From: Bacteroidota bacterium
Lineage (GTDB): Bacteria; Bacteroidota; Bacteroidia; Bacteroidales; Prolixibacteraceae
Reading direction: 5' to 3'
Length of the DNA stretch: 5,061 nucleotides
Assembly (NCBI GenBank): GCA_023412195.1
Contig: JAEYNZ010000128.1
Coordinates: forward strand, 1 to 5,061
Shown here one piece after another: positions 4,994 through 5,061 of the stretch (position 1 is the stretch's first letter; each line of letters starts with the position of its first letter). A model generated the notes under the pieces. The model was not told the origin of the DNA. It did not search any database and saw nothing but the letters and a program-made list of their open reading frames with translations. The position numbers were made by a program, and so were the translations under genes.

Positions 4994-5061
4994 ATTCCGA
5001 CGATACCCTGCCAGTCATTCCGGTGATACCCTGCCAATTTTTACCGGGTGCTGGTACATGT
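4994..5061. repeat. Two 20-base units and right copy of the 44-base direct repeat
   Basis: ATTCCGACGATACCCTGCCA (4994-5013) and ATTCCGGTGATACCCTGCCA (5017-5036) are tandem units 23 bases apart, with two differences between them. The second unit starts the 44-base stretch 5018-5061 that repeats 547-590. The repeat runs to the last base of the window, so its true length may be greater. The unit pair resembles the iterated end sites of IS21-like elements, an attribution from memory without a transposase to support it. If true, the element itself would lie outside the window or be reduced to its end. Confidence 0.7.

Larger units (their letters stand above)
4612..5001. repeat. Two diverged copies of a compound low-complexity repeat
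   Basis: This gene-free stretch is built from recurring modules. Module A, AATGGAAGAG followed by TTTGAGGG units, begins at 4612, 4728 and 4925. Module B, TTTATGTGGTTCATG followed by more GTTCATGTT-like units, begins near 4659 and 4847. A tail ending in TCCGAC closes both larger copies (4791-4796 and 4996-5001). The larger copies, about 4644-4796 and 4834-5001, thus align from end to end with substitutions and small length changes. Open frames here (about 4651-4839 plus, 4774-5037 minus) merely translate the repeats, for example into Asn-Met-Asn runs, and are not genes. The repeats lie upstream of the minus-strand gene. Confidence 0.75.

Noticed and set aside
4774..5037. Minus-strand 87-codon frame with Asn-Met-Asn repeats
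   Set aside because: It is a translation of the 9- and 8-base tandem repeats and the mobile-type repeat, without any recognisable domain.

Overview
This AT-rich window looks like an accessory island of a member of the Bacteroidota. The main clues are one full Bacteroidota-type promoter (TTTG, 19 bases, TACTTTTG), further TAnnTTTG-like -7 elements just upstream of genes, few clear Shine-Dalgarno sites, and Bacteroidota-flavoured small proteins. No housekeeping genes or RNA genes are visible, and the organism call is an inference.

Region by region: (1) bases 1-545 carry a vapBC-type toxin-antitoxin pair. The VapB antitoxin is cut by the left edge, and the VapC PIN-domain toxin is complete. (2) Bases 547-590 are a 44-base sequence that returns with two mismatches at the very end of the window (5018-5061). 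The repeat probably belongs to a mobile element. (3) Bases 591-1151 are a graveyard of small genes: a DUF4160-like C-terminal remnant, a frameshifted DUF2442 gene, and a 15-codon fragment of a third gene. (4) Bases 1268-1906 encode a MntA nucleotidyltransferase antitoxin followed by its HEPN toxin HepT, which is broken by a one-base frameshift. (5) Bases 1976-2901 hold the best promoter in the window, a leader of about 150 bases with three inverted repeats, and three small unrecognised genes (55, 105 and 63 aa). The last two overlap by ATGA, so they look like an operon. (6) Bases 3091-4282 hold a 285-aa unrecognised protein and, directly behind it, another gene disrupted by a single-base frameshift. 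(7) A short gene of 107 aa with a probable SH3/Tudor-like beta-barrel converges on it from the minus strand. (8) Bases 4600-5061 are gene-free, diverged tandem repeats ending in two copies of a 20-base unit and the 44-base repeat.

The genes do not form one pathway. The window holds two recognised toxin-antitoxin systems, the remains of a DUF4160/DUF2442 pair, and a compact uncharacterised operon. Three genes each carry a single-base frameshift. This could reflect real decay in an island under weak selection, or indel errors in the assembly; the sequence alone cannot decide. The operon at 1976-2901, with its structured leader, is the best candidate for something undescribed.
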